From DATHSN01 sp035464115 (GTDB lineage: Bacteria; Actinomycetota; Acidimicrobiia; Acidimicrobiales; SKKL01), in assembly GCA_035464115.1 (NCBI GenBank), contig DATHSN010000171.1, forward strand, positions 1 through 22,770: a DNA stretch of 22,770 nt, given 5' to 3'. The notes beneath the pieces are model-generated. The model ran no database searches and was not told where the DNA came from. It was given only the letters and a program-made list of their open reading frames with translations. Of this stretch, positions 22,706 through 22,770 are shown piece after piece (the first letter of the stretch is position 1; each line of letters starts with the position of its first letter). The position numbers and the translations under genes were made by a program.

Positions 22706-22770
22706 TGGCCTTGGCCGACGACGACGTCCGCTTCACCTTCGAGCACCCCACCACCTTCCGCACGCTCGGC
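22705..22770 (+). CDS. 5' end of an unidentified gene (partial)
   Basis: An ATG overlaps the TGA of the DUF4157 gene (TGATG), opening a frame of 22 codons that runs off the right edge with normal G/C-rich third positions. The visible N-terminus reads Met-Ala-Leu-Ala-Asp-Asp-Asp-Val-Arg-Phe, soluble and without signal peptide. Its position directly behind an effector-like gene makes an immunity or chaperone role thinkable, but too little is visible to name it. Confidence 0.6.
   Translation, partial: MALADDDVRFTFEHPTTFRTLG

Overview
The window is very GC-rich (about three-quarters G+C by eye) with strong G/C bias at third codon positions, frequent GTG starts and stop/start overlaps. The gene content points to an actinobacterium: a mycothiol glycosyltransferase (mshA), a rex-hemA-hemC cluster, a proC/excisionase-type HTH pair, an XRE regulator like mycobacterial Rv0474, an RsiG-like c-di-GMP anti-sigma factor and a DUF3516-type helicase. 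A deep-branching lineage such as Acidimicrobiia is a guess from style, not something proved here. No rRNA, tRNA, CRISPR array, insertion sequence or phage gene was seen, and no gene-free stretch exceeds 300 bases.

Layout. 1-113: the 3' end of a plus-strand gene, followed by two tandem 58-bp hairpin-forming repeats (150-279). 286-4851 (minus): fatty acyl-CoA ligase, rex, hemA, hemC; the redox repressor Rex lies upstream of the tetrapyrrole genes it controls in Streptomyces. 4987-6779 (plus): an ABC-2 exporter made of an ATPase and a permease with a 4-bp overlap. 6811-14614 (minus): a long same-strand block, in transcription order MoaD/ThiS-like protein, CdsA-like membrane protein with a degraded active site, RsiG-like protein, XRE regulator, mshA, YbjN-domain protein, MFS transporter, proC, excisionase-like HTH, SAM hydrolase-like protein and a 29-residue membrane peptide. 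14690-15280 (plus): histidine phosphatase. A perfect 53-bp palindrome (15292-15344) separates it from a convergent TraR/DksA-like gene (minus). 15673-22770 (plus): alkylsulfatase-like metallo-beta-lactamase, superfamily 2 helicase, dodecin, a 920-residue DUF4157 (eCIS-core) protein, and the start of a gene overlapping its stop codon.

Most notable points. (1) The 177-residue protein at 12718-13251 carries two heptad-spaced motifs matching the c-di-GMP-binding signature of the anti-sigma factor RsiG, one perfect and one with Gln changed to His. (2) The DUF4157 protein joins an HELTH metalloprotease-like core to a very long unrecognised C-terminal region, as expected of an effector of an extracellular contractile injection system or a related toxin. 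(3) At least seven genes have a TANNNT -10-like hexamer ending 6-8 nt before the start codon, suggesting widespread leaderless transcription. (4) Several family members are degenerate: the CdsA-like protein, the TraR/DksA-like protein, the MoaD-like protein with residues after its Gly-Gly, and the SAM hydrolase with Asp in place of the family His.

Functionally the region mixes redox and tetrapyrrole control (rex, hem), thiol redox buffering (mshA), proline synthesis (proC), export (ABC, MFS), signalling (RsiG-like, XRE, HTH) and one accessory effector-like gene at the right edge. All functions are assigned by reading motifs; no database search was run.
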